A stretch of 64,000 nt of DNA from Undaria pinnatifida (Eukaryota; Sar; Phaeophyceae; Laminariales; Alariaceae): assembly GCA_012845835.1 (NCBI GenBank), contig JABAKD010000004.1:11323522-11387521 (forward strand). Reading direction: 5' to 3'. Of the stretch, positions 42,358-53,009 are shown piece by piece. Under the pieces are notes generated by a model. That model did no database searches. It saw only the letters and a list, made by a program, of their open reading frames with translations, and was not told the DNA's origin. Position 1 is the first letter of the stretch. Each line of letters starts with the position of its first letter. The translations under genes were made by a program, and so were the position numbers.

Positions 42358-43712
42358 TATTTGAAAATGAAAATACAATTCAGCTGTGAGATTGACCAAA
42401 ACTTTTCTTCTGATCAAAACTCAGCTTTGCAAGCTGCGTGTGGTACTTCGATCGCGCGTCTTACGGGGTGTGTACGCTTGTGAAGAATACAGTTCGGTGA
42501 CTTCCCTGCTAATGCCAGGGTCAACAGGACTATGACGTTCATTCAGCCTTGCCCTTCCCGGACAGAACGAGACATCTGCAAAATACAGTGTGCATGAAAC
42601 AATAAGAAGTGTTGTAGTGTGAGTTAGCTTTTGCAGTGAGTGGGCTACTTGAGTCTACCGGGTTTGTACTATGATACTTCGAAGTATGTAGTGAAACATT
42701 CGATCTCACAGCTGGAGTGTGCTTTTTTTTGTATACGAATCGTATATATAACACATTGTTCCCGAGATAACGGGTGGCCACGTTCGGCTCGCACGCTTCG
42801 GTGTTTCCCAGTTCTAACACGTGGACTCTTCGGAGGAGTCGACCTACCCGGGAATGTCTTGTTTCTTGTATAAAAGTAGTCCCGATTGACATTCATATCA
42901 AGTAAGTTTGTCACCTACAGAAGTCGCTCCACTCAAAATTATTCAATGTGGAGGCTGCCTGAAACAACAATCGGCTACGGTGACGCACTTTCGATTATTC
43001 CTGTCTTAGCGCGCAAGAGCTTCCATGTGCATAGAATGCAGGGATCTGGTGTTTTGGATCGACGCTTTAGGTTGTGTATTCCCTGGTCGTGTGTGAGGTA
43101 GGCGCTCGAAGAGCTTTAGGATAAGTGTGCACCGCCCGGCGCCTGATGCAAAACTTCAGATCTCACTCGTCGGTCTTCAATCGACCAATCAATATAGGTG
43201 TGTGGATGCCTTTGCATTACATCACAACAAGAAGCAAAGGGATCACTTCGGAGCAGTAGCGATCGACGTCCACCGCATGTTCCATCATGACTCGCAGGAA
43301 AAAAAAACGGATCATCAAGCCTGGGCTGGACCTCCGCTGGCCTTCCACACATACAGGGAGTAAACAGGAGCTTGCGTAAACACCGGGTAGACCCAAGTAG
43401 CCCACTGCGTAAGCTAACTCGTACTGTAACACTCACTGTTTCATGCATATTGAATTCTATATATATATGTCTGGTTTCGTCTCCTTAACGCGGGGTAGAC
43501 AAAACAGTTTCCGTGCGCAGGACGAAGCTGAACGTCTTAGTCCTGTTGACCCTGGCATTAGCAGGGGCGTCGCCGACCTGTATCCTTCACGAGGGTACAC
43601 ACCCCGTAAGACGCGCGATCGAAGTATCACACGCAGCTTGCAAAGCTGAGTTTTGATCAAAAAAACAATTTTGGTCCATTTCGCAGCTAGCTGAAGTGTA
43701 TCCTTCATTTTG
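42358..43712. mobile_element. Long-inverted-repeat element, variant without poly-C
   Basis: Arms 42358-42668 (+) and 43370-43712 (-) are inverted copies. Both contain a module B variant (AACTCAGCTTTGCAAGCTGC, TTCGATCGCGCGTCTTACGG), then CTGCTAATGCCAGGGTCAAC and AGGACTA.GACGTTC, and end near GTGGGCTACTTG.GTCTACC. The 700-bp centre has another module B end at 42690-42720 and a segment (43215-43375) shared with 57960-58105. No transposase is seen. The arms (over 300 bp) are far longer than ordinary TIRs, as in Foldback or long-TIR Mutator-type elements. Confidence 0.8.
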
Positions 43713-43719
43713 TATAATC

Positions 43720-45575
43720 TTGAAAAAAAAAACTACACTCCATCCGGCTGTGTGATCAATGTGAGATCAAAGATTTTGTCGCAACTCATATTTACAAGCT
43801 GTGTGTGCTGTTCCGATCGCGTGTATTACGGGTTTTGTGTCCTCATTAAGGATATAGGTCGGCGACTCCCCTTGGAAATACAGTGTAGCTATCAGGGTCA
43901 ACATGGTGATGTTAGACAGTCAGTGCGCGGAAAATATAAAACCCGTTTCTGAGGGGGACAAAATCTGACAGCTGTGGAAGGAAATGCATCAGTTTATCAA
44001 ATGTATCCTGTAAGTCGTATGACCGGTGAGGGGAGGGCGGATATATATAACACATTGTATGCCACACCTATGTTGTATACCAAACCTGAAGACTGTATTG
44101 TGTACCACACCTAACGTCAAACCTGCTAGAATAATAAGCGATACCAGGCGGGCAATATATTGCGATGCATTCCTTCTACAACCGTCAGATTTGTCCTCTT
44201 GAAGGATTTGAAGCTCACGCGCACATATTGAGCTTTTCCCCCCCGCCTCCCCCACCCCGATCCCCCGTGTTTAAAAACCGTGTTCACACGGCTGACCTAA
44301 AATCAAAATCTGCCAGAGTATAAAACACTACCAGGAGCTGATACCACCTCATTGTATCTCTAGCCATCCATGCCGTAGCTCCGATTCGTTTTGCGCTCCC
44401 CCCTCTCCCCCCCCCATCCCCCTCTGTTTTCGCCCGCTCCCTCTTGTTCAAACGTCCGACATAAAATCGCAACTGCCAGATGACTAAACACTACCGCGCA
44501 GTTGATATCACCTTATAATATTGTTTCTGGACATCCATGCTGAAGCACAAATCACCCCCCCCCCCCCCCCCCCAACGCCCCCTCCTTCCCCACTCCCCAT
44601 CAAAGTAATAAACGTTACCAGGCAACTGATATCACCTCATTATCGTTTTAGCCATCTATGCCGTAGCTCCAATCCATTTCCGCGGCTTCCCCCCTCAGAT
44701 TTCCCCGCTCCCTCTTGCTCAAACGCCCCACCTGAAATTGAAATCTGCCAGGGAAATGCGCACTACCACGCGGTTGATACCACCTTTTTTTATTTCTATC
44801 CATTCATGCTGTAGCTCCAATTGCCCCCCCCCCCCTCCCCCTCCCAACGCCCCCTCCTTCCCCACCACCCGCACCATCGCCTAGACCTAGCACCACGCCT
44901 ATAGCAAACCCCTACATCTATGTGACATAAAGCCGTTGGAACGCCCCCCCCCCTCACCCCCAACCCCCCCTCCCCACCCACCCCTTCGAGCACTCCGCCC
45001 TCTCCTCACTGGTTGTACGACTCTCAGGATATACATGATAAACTGATGCATTGCTTCTCAAACCGTCAGATTGTTCCCTTAAAGGATTTATTGTTTCCGC
45101 GCATTAATTGAGTTGCCCTGCCCGTTCCCCCCCCGCTCCCTCTTGTTCAAACCCAGGCCCTGACGCCTGTAAAAACTCCGCTCTCCCCTCACCAGTTATA
45201 CGACTTACCGGATGCACTTGATAACCTGATGCATTTTCTTTCATAGCTGTCACATTCTGTCCCCGTCAAAAACGGGTTTTGTAGTTTCCGCGAATAGACT
45301 GACATCATCCTGTTGACCCTGATAGCTACATACACTGTAGCTCTAGGGGGAGTCGCAGACCTATATAACGCTTTTAGTGGTGGCACCCCTGTTTGGGGGC
45401 AATTTTTCTTGAATTCAGTATGGGAAGGGATTTCGGGGCTCTAAAAGGATTAACGAAGACACACACCCAATACGCGCGATCGGAGTATCACACACAGCTT
45501 GCGAAGATGAGTTTCGACAAAATCTTCGATCTCGCAGCTGGATGAAGTGCATTTTATTTTTGTAATATCTTTGTG
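43720..45575. mobile_element. Family E long-inverted-repeat element with poly-C interior
   Basis: Left arm about 43720-44035 (+) and right arm about 45175-45575 (-) are inverted copies sharing module B, GGTCGGCGACTCCCC, TATCAGGGTCAACA, GAAA.TATAAAACCCGTTTCT and GACAGCTGTGGAAGGAAATGCATC. The right arm carries an extra ~70-bp insertion at about 45378-45448. The centre has modules with TCCATGCCGTAGCTCC and CTGCCAGAGTA.TAAACACTACCA, separated by C runs (up to 18 C at 44556-44573). No coding sequence; apparently non-autonomous. Confidence 0.8.
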
Positions 45576-45611
45576 CTGGAGAAGAACAGATTGCTGCAGC
45601 ATGCCAGAGAT

Positions 45612-45765
45612 TGTTGTTGTTGTTGTTGTTGTTATTGTTGTTCTCACACAAACTCGCATAATCAAGTCCGTGGTCACAGGACAGGCTCCAGTCACTCAGG
45701 AGCTGAGGAATACCCCAGGAAAAAACACACACACAACCCAAGGTGGTACACGCATACCAGGTATA
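45612..45765 (-). repeat. Family C repeat, short copy
   Basis: Begins (TTG)n then TTCTCACACAAACTCGCATA. Continues CAAGTCCGTGGTCACAGGAC to CAACCCAAGGTGGTACACGC; truncated after that. Confidence 0.8.
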
Positions 45766-45896
45766 TCACAGAGATGCACATTATTGTTGTGTATTTTCAA
45801 CCATCTTACCCCGGTGTCGTCACTAGGGGGCAGTCATCGGTATAGTGTACCAGGTACGTATTTCCTTTGGGTTGGGGTTAGAGAGTTAGTTCCATC

Positions 45897-46104
45897 CATG
45901 TATGTATGTTGTGCCTGTCGTACCCAGTACTAGGGCATGACATTGCGTTGTCGAATGCATTACGATGCATTATCTCTGTGTCGTAGCTTGTGACCACAGA
46001 GCTGATCTTTCTAGGGTGAAGAATCAGTACGGACACTGGGTGTGCTGGATGTCGACGAGTAGAAGAACGGTTTAATGTGAAGAACACACACACACACATT
46101 ATGA
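45897..46104 (-). repeat. Dispersed repeat family A, short form
   Basis: Reverse complement of the core from CATACATACGT-like sequence to the (TG)n end. The inner end lacks the last ~30 bp of the complete element at 7421-7647. Confidence 0.85.
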
Positions 46105-46589
46105 ATGTAGGACACCCCCTGCTGCACGGACGAAACAACACGAAGAAGGGGGAAAATGCGAGAGGAAATCCCTTCCGCGAACCACAGGCGTAGGCGGAAG
46201 GTACCCAGCGCCGCCATGGGAGCCGCCAGACGACGTAGAAAGATGTGTATTATAATTGACTCCTCCGGAGGGGACGGTAGGAAGAGGGAAATCGAAACGA
46301 AGTGGGAAGAAAGTCAAGTCGAGTCAAGTCAAGTCAAGTCAAGTCAAGTCCAGTGACCGCGAGGGAGTCACCCGTCCCAAGTCTAAACCCCTCCTCGTAT
46401 CAATTCCTTAACCCCTTTAGAGCCCCCGAACCCTTCCCTACACTATATCCAAGTAATTTTATCCCTAAAACGGGTTTCCAGTTGTAAAGGGGTTAACAAG
46501 CACCCACAGATACTCGCGTGCCATACTATCGCCATCTGGCCTATATCACCACGCACGGCATTCATCTTATATCTATATATATAGATATT
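46105..46589. other. No gene; contains (AAGTC)n
   Basis: 46311-46350 is eight units of a 5-bp AAGTC repeat with one variant. Otherwise unremarkable sequence. Confidence 0.6.
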
Positions 46590-46735
46590 TTCACACTTCT
46601 ACTTTCCAGCTTCTGGACAAGCCGTGGTCACAGGTGTCGTCCCTTCTGCCCCCCGGCTCCTGCCTTCAATTTTTATCGCGCAAAGGGTTCAGCAACCCCA
46701 CTGCTCGTCGATTTCTTATCGAGTGTATAGTATAT
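46590..46735 (-). repeat. SINE family 1, tail-side fragment
   Basis: Shares TTTCCAGCTTCTGGACAAGC, GTGGTCACAGGTGTC and TATCGCGCA.AGGGTTCAGC with 41981-42290, then stops before the tRNA-like head; the family's head-side truncation is typical of retrotransposed copies. Confidence 0.75.
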
Positions 46736-46850
46736 GCGGGTTTCCCGCTATTGTTTATACCAGGTATAGTGTACTAAACACCGGCATCAAGTCCTTACGC
46801 TTCATTTTTTATAAATATAGAGTAATCTATACCATTAGTTTATATACGCC

Positions 46851-47083
46851 CTTCCCCCCCCCCCCCCCCCCCCCCCCTCCCCCCACCCCCGCCCCCACCC
46901 CCCACCCTCCCCCCCCCAACCCATCTCAACCCCACCTTCTCTTTACTCACTGATTGTACGACTTACCCCAGGATATACACGATAAACTGATGTATTATTT
47001 CCAAAAATGTCACATTTATCCCCTCGAAATAATGTATAGTTTCCAGGCACATATCGAGCTGCCCCCCCCCCCCCCTCCGCCCC

Positions 47084-47114
<31 letters not shown>

Positions 47115-47525
47115 GCCCCCAATAATATACTGGTGCCAAAACCGTCAGATTTATCCCCTCGAAAGGATTTATAGATTACATGCACAAATTGCCCTTCCCC
47201 CCCCCCCCCCCCCCCCCCCCCCCGCCCCCCTCCAAACCCGCTCGCTTTTGATCAAAACCAGGCCCCCCCTTTCCCTTTACAGCTGTCAGATTTTGTCCCC
47301 CTCAGAAACGGGTTTTATAGTTTCCGCGCACAGACTGACTAAAATCATCCTGTTGACCCTGATAGCTACACTGTAGCTGTAAGGGGAGTCGCCGACCTAT
47401 ATCCTTAATGAGGACACACAACTCGTAATGCGCGCGATCGGAGTATCACACACAGCTTGCAAAGATGAGTTTCGACGAAATCTTCGATCTCACAGCTGGA
47501 GTGTATTTTAATTTTTATAATATAC
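46851..47525 (-). repeat. Family E right half with the longest C runs
   Basis: C runs of 24 (46854-46877), 29 (47086-47114) and 27 (47197-47223) bases separate modules with AAACCGTCAGATTTATCCCC and GGATTTATAGATTACATGCA. The complete right arm follows (47265-47520: ACAGCTGTCAGATTTTGTCC to CGATCTCACAGCTGGAGTGT). No left arm is present. Confidence 0.8.
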
Positions 47526-47534
47526 GCTGAGTCA

Positions 47535-47585
47535 CAACACAGAGAGATTGGGTCGTGGGTTCGAATCACCCACCGACTTCATATT
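47535..47585 (+). repeat. SINE family 2 fragment (tRNA T-arm-like)
   Basis: GTGGGTTCGAATCACCCACC followed by GACTTCAT matches, in inverse orientation, the segment at 58437-58470. It resembles the 3' half of a tRNA gene but has no acceptor partner, so it is not a functional tRNA. Confidence 0.5.
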
Positions 47586-47636
47586 TTTTGTTATCTTTGA
47601 GCATGCGCGCTTGAGATATTATGTTATGGCTATTGG

Positions 47637-48112
47637 TATTAAGACACTGTTGTTATCACATTAACTCGCATAATCAAGTCCGTGGTCACAGGAGGACAGG
47701 ATCCAGTCACTCTGGAGCTGAAGATTACTCCAGGGAGAAAGCACAAACAAACCAAAGGTAGGTGGTACATGGATACGATATATCACAGCTGACGCAATTC
47801 GTGCCGCTACTTGTACCAGAAACTTTTAAATAGTGAATTCGGGAGTCAGCCTACGATGTGCCACGTCCATACTGGTGCATACGCGTTTCTACTCGCACCT
47901 GGAAAAACCGACCATACCGCTTGCCACCCAAGAAAGACTACCACGTAAATATTGCACGTAGTAGTACCTGTTTATCACTACCCATACGCACGACAGGCGC
48001 AAGTCAATTGAAAAAAAAAACGAAGAAAAGAAGAGAAAATAAAGGGAAGACAAAACAAGAAAGCGAACAGCAAAAAATGAAAGAAAAAAAAAAAAGAAAA
48101 TATGGGGTCCAT
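47637..48112 (-). repeat. Family C repeat, long form
   Basis: Runs from CACATTAACTCGCATAATCA through GGAGTCAGCCTACGATGTGC and CGCTTGCCACCCAAGAAAGA to the A-rich end GAAAATATGGGG. Aligns with 22783-23250, including the A-rich tail region, so the long form is a real unit of about 470 bp. Confidence 0.8.
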
Positions 48113-48314
48113 ACTTGTGGCTAAAATAACACAACGACGATTATAACCAGGGTAGACCTGTGGGACAGACACCCAGGTAGGGCAAGATATCATACATACA
48201 CTGGATGTTGTAAGTTGATTAATTGACCTTGTCTTCAGATTTTCTTCTGGCCACGACATCATCGAGCATAGCCCTAACGTTTATTTTTTCAACGTTAGCA
48301 GCAATTTTTGGTTT

Positions 48315-48644
48315 ATGGATACGATTTCTGAATCTCAACAGAGCAGGTACGGTAAATCACCCCCACGACGTAATCGAAAATGGTTTATTTATCGTATCGT
48401 TTCTTTAGTTCAACGTCAGCGGAACTTCTTGTTGTATGAATTCGATTCCCGTATTTCAACCGTAAGGTCGTTTAGCAAAGACTTTCATATGTTATTGCTC
48501 TGTGTTAGGTTAAAGTTGGGGGACACGGAGTGCCCCCTGCAGGTCTGCCAATTGCTTGAGCAGGTCCTCGGAGAGTACTCACTTTCGTTCCTTCGTAGAG
48601 ATGTAGATTTATTCGTTTCCACCAAAGCCCGGGATAGCTTCTGA
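48315..48644 (+). CDS. 109-codon frame followed by a perfect palindrome, unknown
   Basis: The frame ends GEYSLSFLRRDVDLFVSTKA and six further residues, with a TGA at 48642-48644. The second half looks protein-like (helical, with TECPLQVCQLLEQVL); the first half is Arg-rich. The DNA is AT-leaning. It is followed immediately by a 26-base perfect palindrome. No domain is recognised, and no splice signals were checked as convincing. Could be a small gene, a last exon or chance. Confidence 0.25.
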   Translation: MDTISESQQSRYGKSPPRRNRKWFIYRIVSLVQRQRNFLLYEFDSRISTVRSFSKDFHMLLLCVRLKLGDTECPLQVCQLLEQVLGEYSLSFLRRDVDLFVSTKARDSF

Positions 48645-48669
48645 GATCGGAGGCACGTGCCTCCGATCT
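48644..48669. repeat. Perfect 26-bp palindrome
   Basis: AGATCGGAGGCAC followed directly by its exact reverse complement GTGCCTCCGATCT, with no loop. As RNA it would form a GC-rich hairpin right at a stop codon; as DNA it is a potential cruciform or binding site. Confidence 0.95.
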
Positions 48670-49489
48670 ACTCCCTAACTCTCCCGAATATAAAACGCCA
48701 ACCTTATCATACGAAACCCATCCAAATAATCTCAAATTCGGATACCTACATACAGGCCTTTCGAGGCCGTATCTTAGCATTATCAGACATAAATATATAG
48801 TCTACCAAGATAATACATACCTGGTACACTATTTAATAGTGAGGGTACCCCAACTATATGTGCGATGCTTTGGAGTGCGAGGTCATTTTCCTTAACCCTA
48901 AAAAATTCACAGTCCAGTTACAAGCAGTGATTTGTTCCCATATCGAGAGAGGGGTGCCAGGCGTGATTTCATCCTACTTTAGTACGGCCACGTCATGGCT
49001 ACGTACTGCACTAATCAAGGCGGGGGCCTTCTTTGCTCCACATCGCTACGTTTACCAGGTTGGCAGGTACAAAACAGCAGCAGAACGCAATGTACTGCTG
49101 TAAGACAAATACCAGCATACAAGAGAGCCGGTGCTCCGTCTGGTGTAGCCCCCTACACCTCACGAGAAGAGCAGTAGCATATATATACTAGTATCAGATA
49201 CACTGTGTATTAATAGCAGCTGTACGTAAAAGTCACAATCGCCAGGGACGTATTTTTAATATTAGTGCAGGTGTTTTATTTTTTTCGTCTCGAGACACAG
49301 AGGGCGTCTTTCCTGGAAAATACAAGCCAGATACTCCAATAAAATATACTTCACCTGGTATGCCAGACTCGAACTCAGGTAGTAAGAAGTAGTCGCACAC
49401 ACATATCTCTTTACTCATTTTGGTGTGCCACCGAGAATGCTCGCCTTCTCCCGCCAAATTCACACGACGGCATGCAAGCATGCGTGCGG
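48670..49489. other. No recognisable gene
   Basis: Unremarkable sequence; a weak B-box-like GAGTTCGAGTC on the minus strand near 49370 is not backed by a tRNA structure. Confidence 0.4.
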
Positions 49490-50610
49490 TCGGATGATGG
49501 AGAGTGCTTAGATAAGTTCAACGTGGGACACGGTCTCAAGCAAGGATGCGTGCTCGCGCCACTGCTGTTCAACATTTTGTTTCACGGCGGTACTGCGTGT
49601 GGCCGAGGAACGCTTCCTCGCTGATGCAGCCATCACCGACAACACGGTGCAGCTCCAACGAGAGAAGGAGAAAGACGAGAAGAAGGGCACTTCACGCACA
49701 GGCAAAGTCGACAGGCGGAGGGGAGAGGAGGAGTAGGTGCAGATATTGTGGGGTATGCTGTCCGCGGACGATGCGGGCATCGTATCGCGATCATCAGAAG
49801 GTCTGGAGAGGATGATGACGGTGATCGTGACTGCGTGCTCAGCGTTCGGGCTTACGGTCTCCGAGGCGAAAACATAGCGTATGTGCCTGAAAACCAAAGG
49901 CGGGGGGAAAGTGTCGTTCACAATCAATGCAGCCGACCAGGTATACAAACAAACGATCGAGTTTGTGTACGTACTTATGCGGGGCTAACACCGCAGACAG
50001 AGACCTTAGCATTGAAATAACGCGACGTCTTCAGAACGCCTGGGCGTGCCATCAGCGGTACAAGATGGATTTCTATGGTCGCCCGGGTGTGCGCCTACGG
50101 TTGAAGGTGTGGTTGCTGAAAGCTGAGGTGGTCGAGACATTGCTTCACGGTTGCATGACGTGGAGCCCGAACAAGCCTGACTATGACAGGCTACGACGGG
50201 TTCACCACTCCTTGCTCCTTCGATGCCTCGGATGGTGGCAACGGAAGCGCGACGACCACGCCCTATCGCACGCCGGCGCGCTTGCCAATACGGCTTCCGA
50301 GAGCATAGAGGCGATAGTGCGCAAACGGAGAATATAGATTGCGGGATTCGTAGCACGTATGGGGAAGGAGCTTCTGCCGCAGAGGGTGATGTTTGGGAAG
50401 CTTGTTGGGGGTAAGGGCTACTCAGGGGGGCAAGAGAAGGATTGGCTGGCTCATCTGAAGGAGTATATGTCGGTCTTTGGAGTGAAATTGAATGGGTGGC
50501 GAAAGGCTGCTCAGAAAGCCGACAGATGGTTTGGACGAGTCGAGGACGGAGCCGAGTTGTTCATGCGAAATTGGCATGAGGCGGAGAGACGCTAGGCTGC
50601 CGAGTGAAGC
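49490..50610 (+). pseudogene. Decayed LINE (non-LTR retrotransposon) reverse transcriptase, 3' half
   Basis: Pieces in several frames give the order of a LINE polymerase. The palm motif GHGLKQGCVLAPLLFNILFH is at about 49527-49586. Next is the catalytic block MLSADDAGIVS at 49755-49787, where the first residue of the usual YADD/FADD box is Ser. Then comes FGLTVSEAKT, an Arg-rich thumb region (RLQNAWACHQRYKMDFYGRP), KAEVVETLLHGCMTWSPNK, LLRCLGWWQRKRDDHALSHA and an Ala/Arg-rich C-terminus ending near 50595. At least three frameshifts or stops separate the pieces; the 5' half (endonuclease) is absent, as expected of 5'-truncated LINE copies. The block order is known for jockey/I-like LINEs; clade assignment is inference. 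Confidence 0.85.
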
Positions 50611-51189
50611 GCAAGGCTGCGGCAGCGCCATCTACCGTCGGCATCTCCAAGCGGCCGGGGGCAGGGGGGAGGGAGGGATGGGGCAGGGGGGGAGGGGGGG
50701 AAGAGGGGAAGGGGGGGGGGGAGGGGGGGGGGCGTCTTGCCTGAGAGACTGCAGTCTGGGTCTGTTGATCATCGTCTTGGGAATTGTGGGCCTTCCAACG
50801 GCCGTCACAAGATAGACCGTCTGACTTCTTCGCCTTGTTGCGTTCTCTCCCCAGTGCCATTGAAGTATAGTCTAGACTTTGTGATGCTGTCCTTTTAATC
50901 GCCTAACGCCATTGTCAAAACTTCTATCTACTGGAGTTCTACTTTCTGCTCGACAAGAAAGTAATGGGTCTAGCGATATCGCTCGCCATAATGCTCAATA
51001 GGTGCTGAACGGCAAAGCATCAAGAATAATGCGTTCTTATTATAGCTTATATATGTTGACGACGGAGCACCTGCAAAACGTATAGCTTGTTGTATACCGC
51101 GAATCGCGTTGTATCTTCCTATTTGTGGGTGTTTTTGAGAGCCTCTAAAACACGTCTCTGAGAGCCTCAAAATCACTTGCATAATCGTA
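50611..51189. other. LINE 3' flank: G-rich tract, no gene
   Basis: 50660-50735 is almost pure G/A (GGGGGAGG units) and may belong to the LINE 3' untranslated region. The rest is unremarkable. Confidence 0.5.
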
Positions 51190-51412
51190 CATCGGCCTGG
51201 ACCTGGCACATCGTAGACTGACTCCCGATTTCACTTTTATATGTTTCTGGTGGAGGCATGAATTGCGTCAGCTGTGATATATGCGTGTACCACCTTGGGT
51301 TGTGTGTGTTTTTCCCTGGGGTATTCCTCAGATCCAGAGTGACTGGAGCCTGTCCTGTGACCACGGACTTGATTATGCGAGTTAATGTGAGAACAACAAC
51401 AACAACAACAAC
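51190..51412 (+). repeat. Family C repeat ending in (CAA)n
   Basis: GGCCTGGACCTGGCACATCG to GAGTTAATGTGAGAACAACA, the orientation in which the microsatellite tail is 3'. The 5' part of the long form is missing, so the copy is 5'-truncated. Confidence 0.85.
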
Positions 51413-52182
51413 ATCATCACTTACCTGGTGGTGTGCGTGGTTACTCTTTTCTCGTTTAAATGAGCCATTCCGAGTTGTTTCATTTATTTTTGATGGCACA
51501 GAAGGTATAGACCGGCGGCGTAGACCTTCAAATGTGTCGAAAACATTGTGCAGAGCTGAACAAGGGGTGAGGGTTAAAATGAAACACGTTTATGACTCTC
51601 AAACTGTTGAGAGTATGAACCTTGGATTCAAAACTAAGTTTATGCTAACTCTATTCGAGCAGTGTATTCGCACGAATAAGATATGCAGTTGAATCTTAAT
51701 TTAAATCTTACGTTGAATCTTACGTTGAATCTCCACTGGAACTTAGATGTAGACGTAGATTTGAGTATGTTAAGGTTGTCCCGTTGTCCCGGTATTCTAC
51801 CGGACTAGGGGCATTGCTCCGTGATGATCAAGTGGTGATGAAACTCACCATGACCACTCTCCCAACTCTCCCTTCTCTTCTTCTTCTTCTTCTTCTTTCT
51901 TTGGCCTCAAGCGCCCTTTCCAAACTATCCCTTTTCTTTCTTATCACAAGTGATCTTAACAGAAAATTCGGTGCCACCTCAGCATCTCTTCGCACAAAAG
52001 ACAGAGCCTCCACACAACCATTTTGTTCACAGGCTATTAACAGGTTATGAACCTCGACCTTCGATATAAACATCATTCGGCACCAATCCAGATCTCACTG
52101 AAGTTTGTCGCGTCTTACCGGGAAGTTTGAGAGAAACCTTCATTACGCCGGCTACGGCATCAACATCAGCATTAGCATCACC
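51413..52182. other. No recognisable gene; possible 5' part of the copia remnant
   Basis: A (TTC)n run lies at 51866-51895, and GTTGAATCTTACGTTGAATC is a local tandem near 51712-51735. I looked for a direct repeat of this region 3' of the copia pol remnant and found none, so no LTR can be named. Confidence 0.4.
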
Positions 52183-52965
52183 ATGGGAGAGTCCACGGAA
52201 GCAGGTGATGCGGTAGACAAGCTCGTTAAAGCTCTCAACGGCAAATTTATTGGGCTTAACGTCGACGTATGGAAATTCACGGCTAAGTCCGTGATAAGTT
52301 TGCGTCATGCCGGGATCTCTGATATCCTAGACGGGCGACCTTGCCCCGAACCCAAACTAGTTAGTCGTCGTCCATCTTCTAGAAGAAGTAGGCCTTTACG
52401 AGCTGTAACTCGCAGCCAGGCCGCTGACGAAACGGACACTCTGTCCGGGAAACCACCCCCGGCTGACACAGCAGAAAATGTACCACCGGACGCAGGGGGT
52501 ACTCGCGTGGACACGGCGCATCTGCAACCATCATCTTCAGGATATGCTACACTCCCAGCCGCAACATCAGTTTTATGAGCCACGGATGACAACATCTCGA
52601 ATTTGGAAGACATCAAGCACTGGTACCGCGACAACCGTCTTCTCCCCGACGTCTTGTTTTTGAGCACATCGGGATCTGCGGCCAGCTTTCTTCTACAGTT
52701 CAAGCCCAAACGAGGTGAACATGCGAACGTAAAGGCTGCTTGGGATGGTATGGTTGGAAAATATAAAAATTCCACTCGCCAACGTAGACGTATACTCAAA
52801 CAACAACTAACGCATATGGTCATGACGGATGGGCAAGACCCAGACGTGTTCATAAATGAAGCATACTATTTACGGGATGGATCGGTGGACATGGGAGAGG
52901 TATTTAACGATGACAGCATATTGGACAGAGTGCTGGAAGGACTCACGGATGAATACTTGCAATAA
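52183..52965 (+). pseudogene. Ty1/copia gag, with one in-frame stop
   Basis: From the ATG at 52183 the frame gives a copia-type gag N-terminus (LNVDVWKFTAKSVISLRHAG, then DILDGRP) and a hydrophilic Pro/Arg insert, then an in-frame TGA at 52576-52578. The same frame continues into the gag core (AWDGMVGKYKNSTRQRRRIL, then KQQLTHMVMTDGQDPDVFIN, then LEGLTDEYLQ). That order of Trp, RRR.L...L..M...Q...FI and LP-like EYL matches the UBN2/gag polyprotein family. The frame stops at 52965. Gag forms the virus-like particle of the retrotransposon in the cytoplasm. Apart from the stop it is well preserved. Confidence 0.75.
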
Positions 52966-53009
52966 AATATAGTGCCGAAGCAGATGATGACTTCACACTC
53001 GACCGAGCT

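Noticed and set aside
41479-42483. 334-codon open frame
   Set aside because: Its first 55 codons are the (CAT)n microsatellite and the rest crosses a reverse-oriented SINE; no protein-like signal.
51413-52182. 5' LTR of the copia element
   Set aside because: No direct repeat of this region was found 3' of the pol remnant, and no primer-binding site could be placed.
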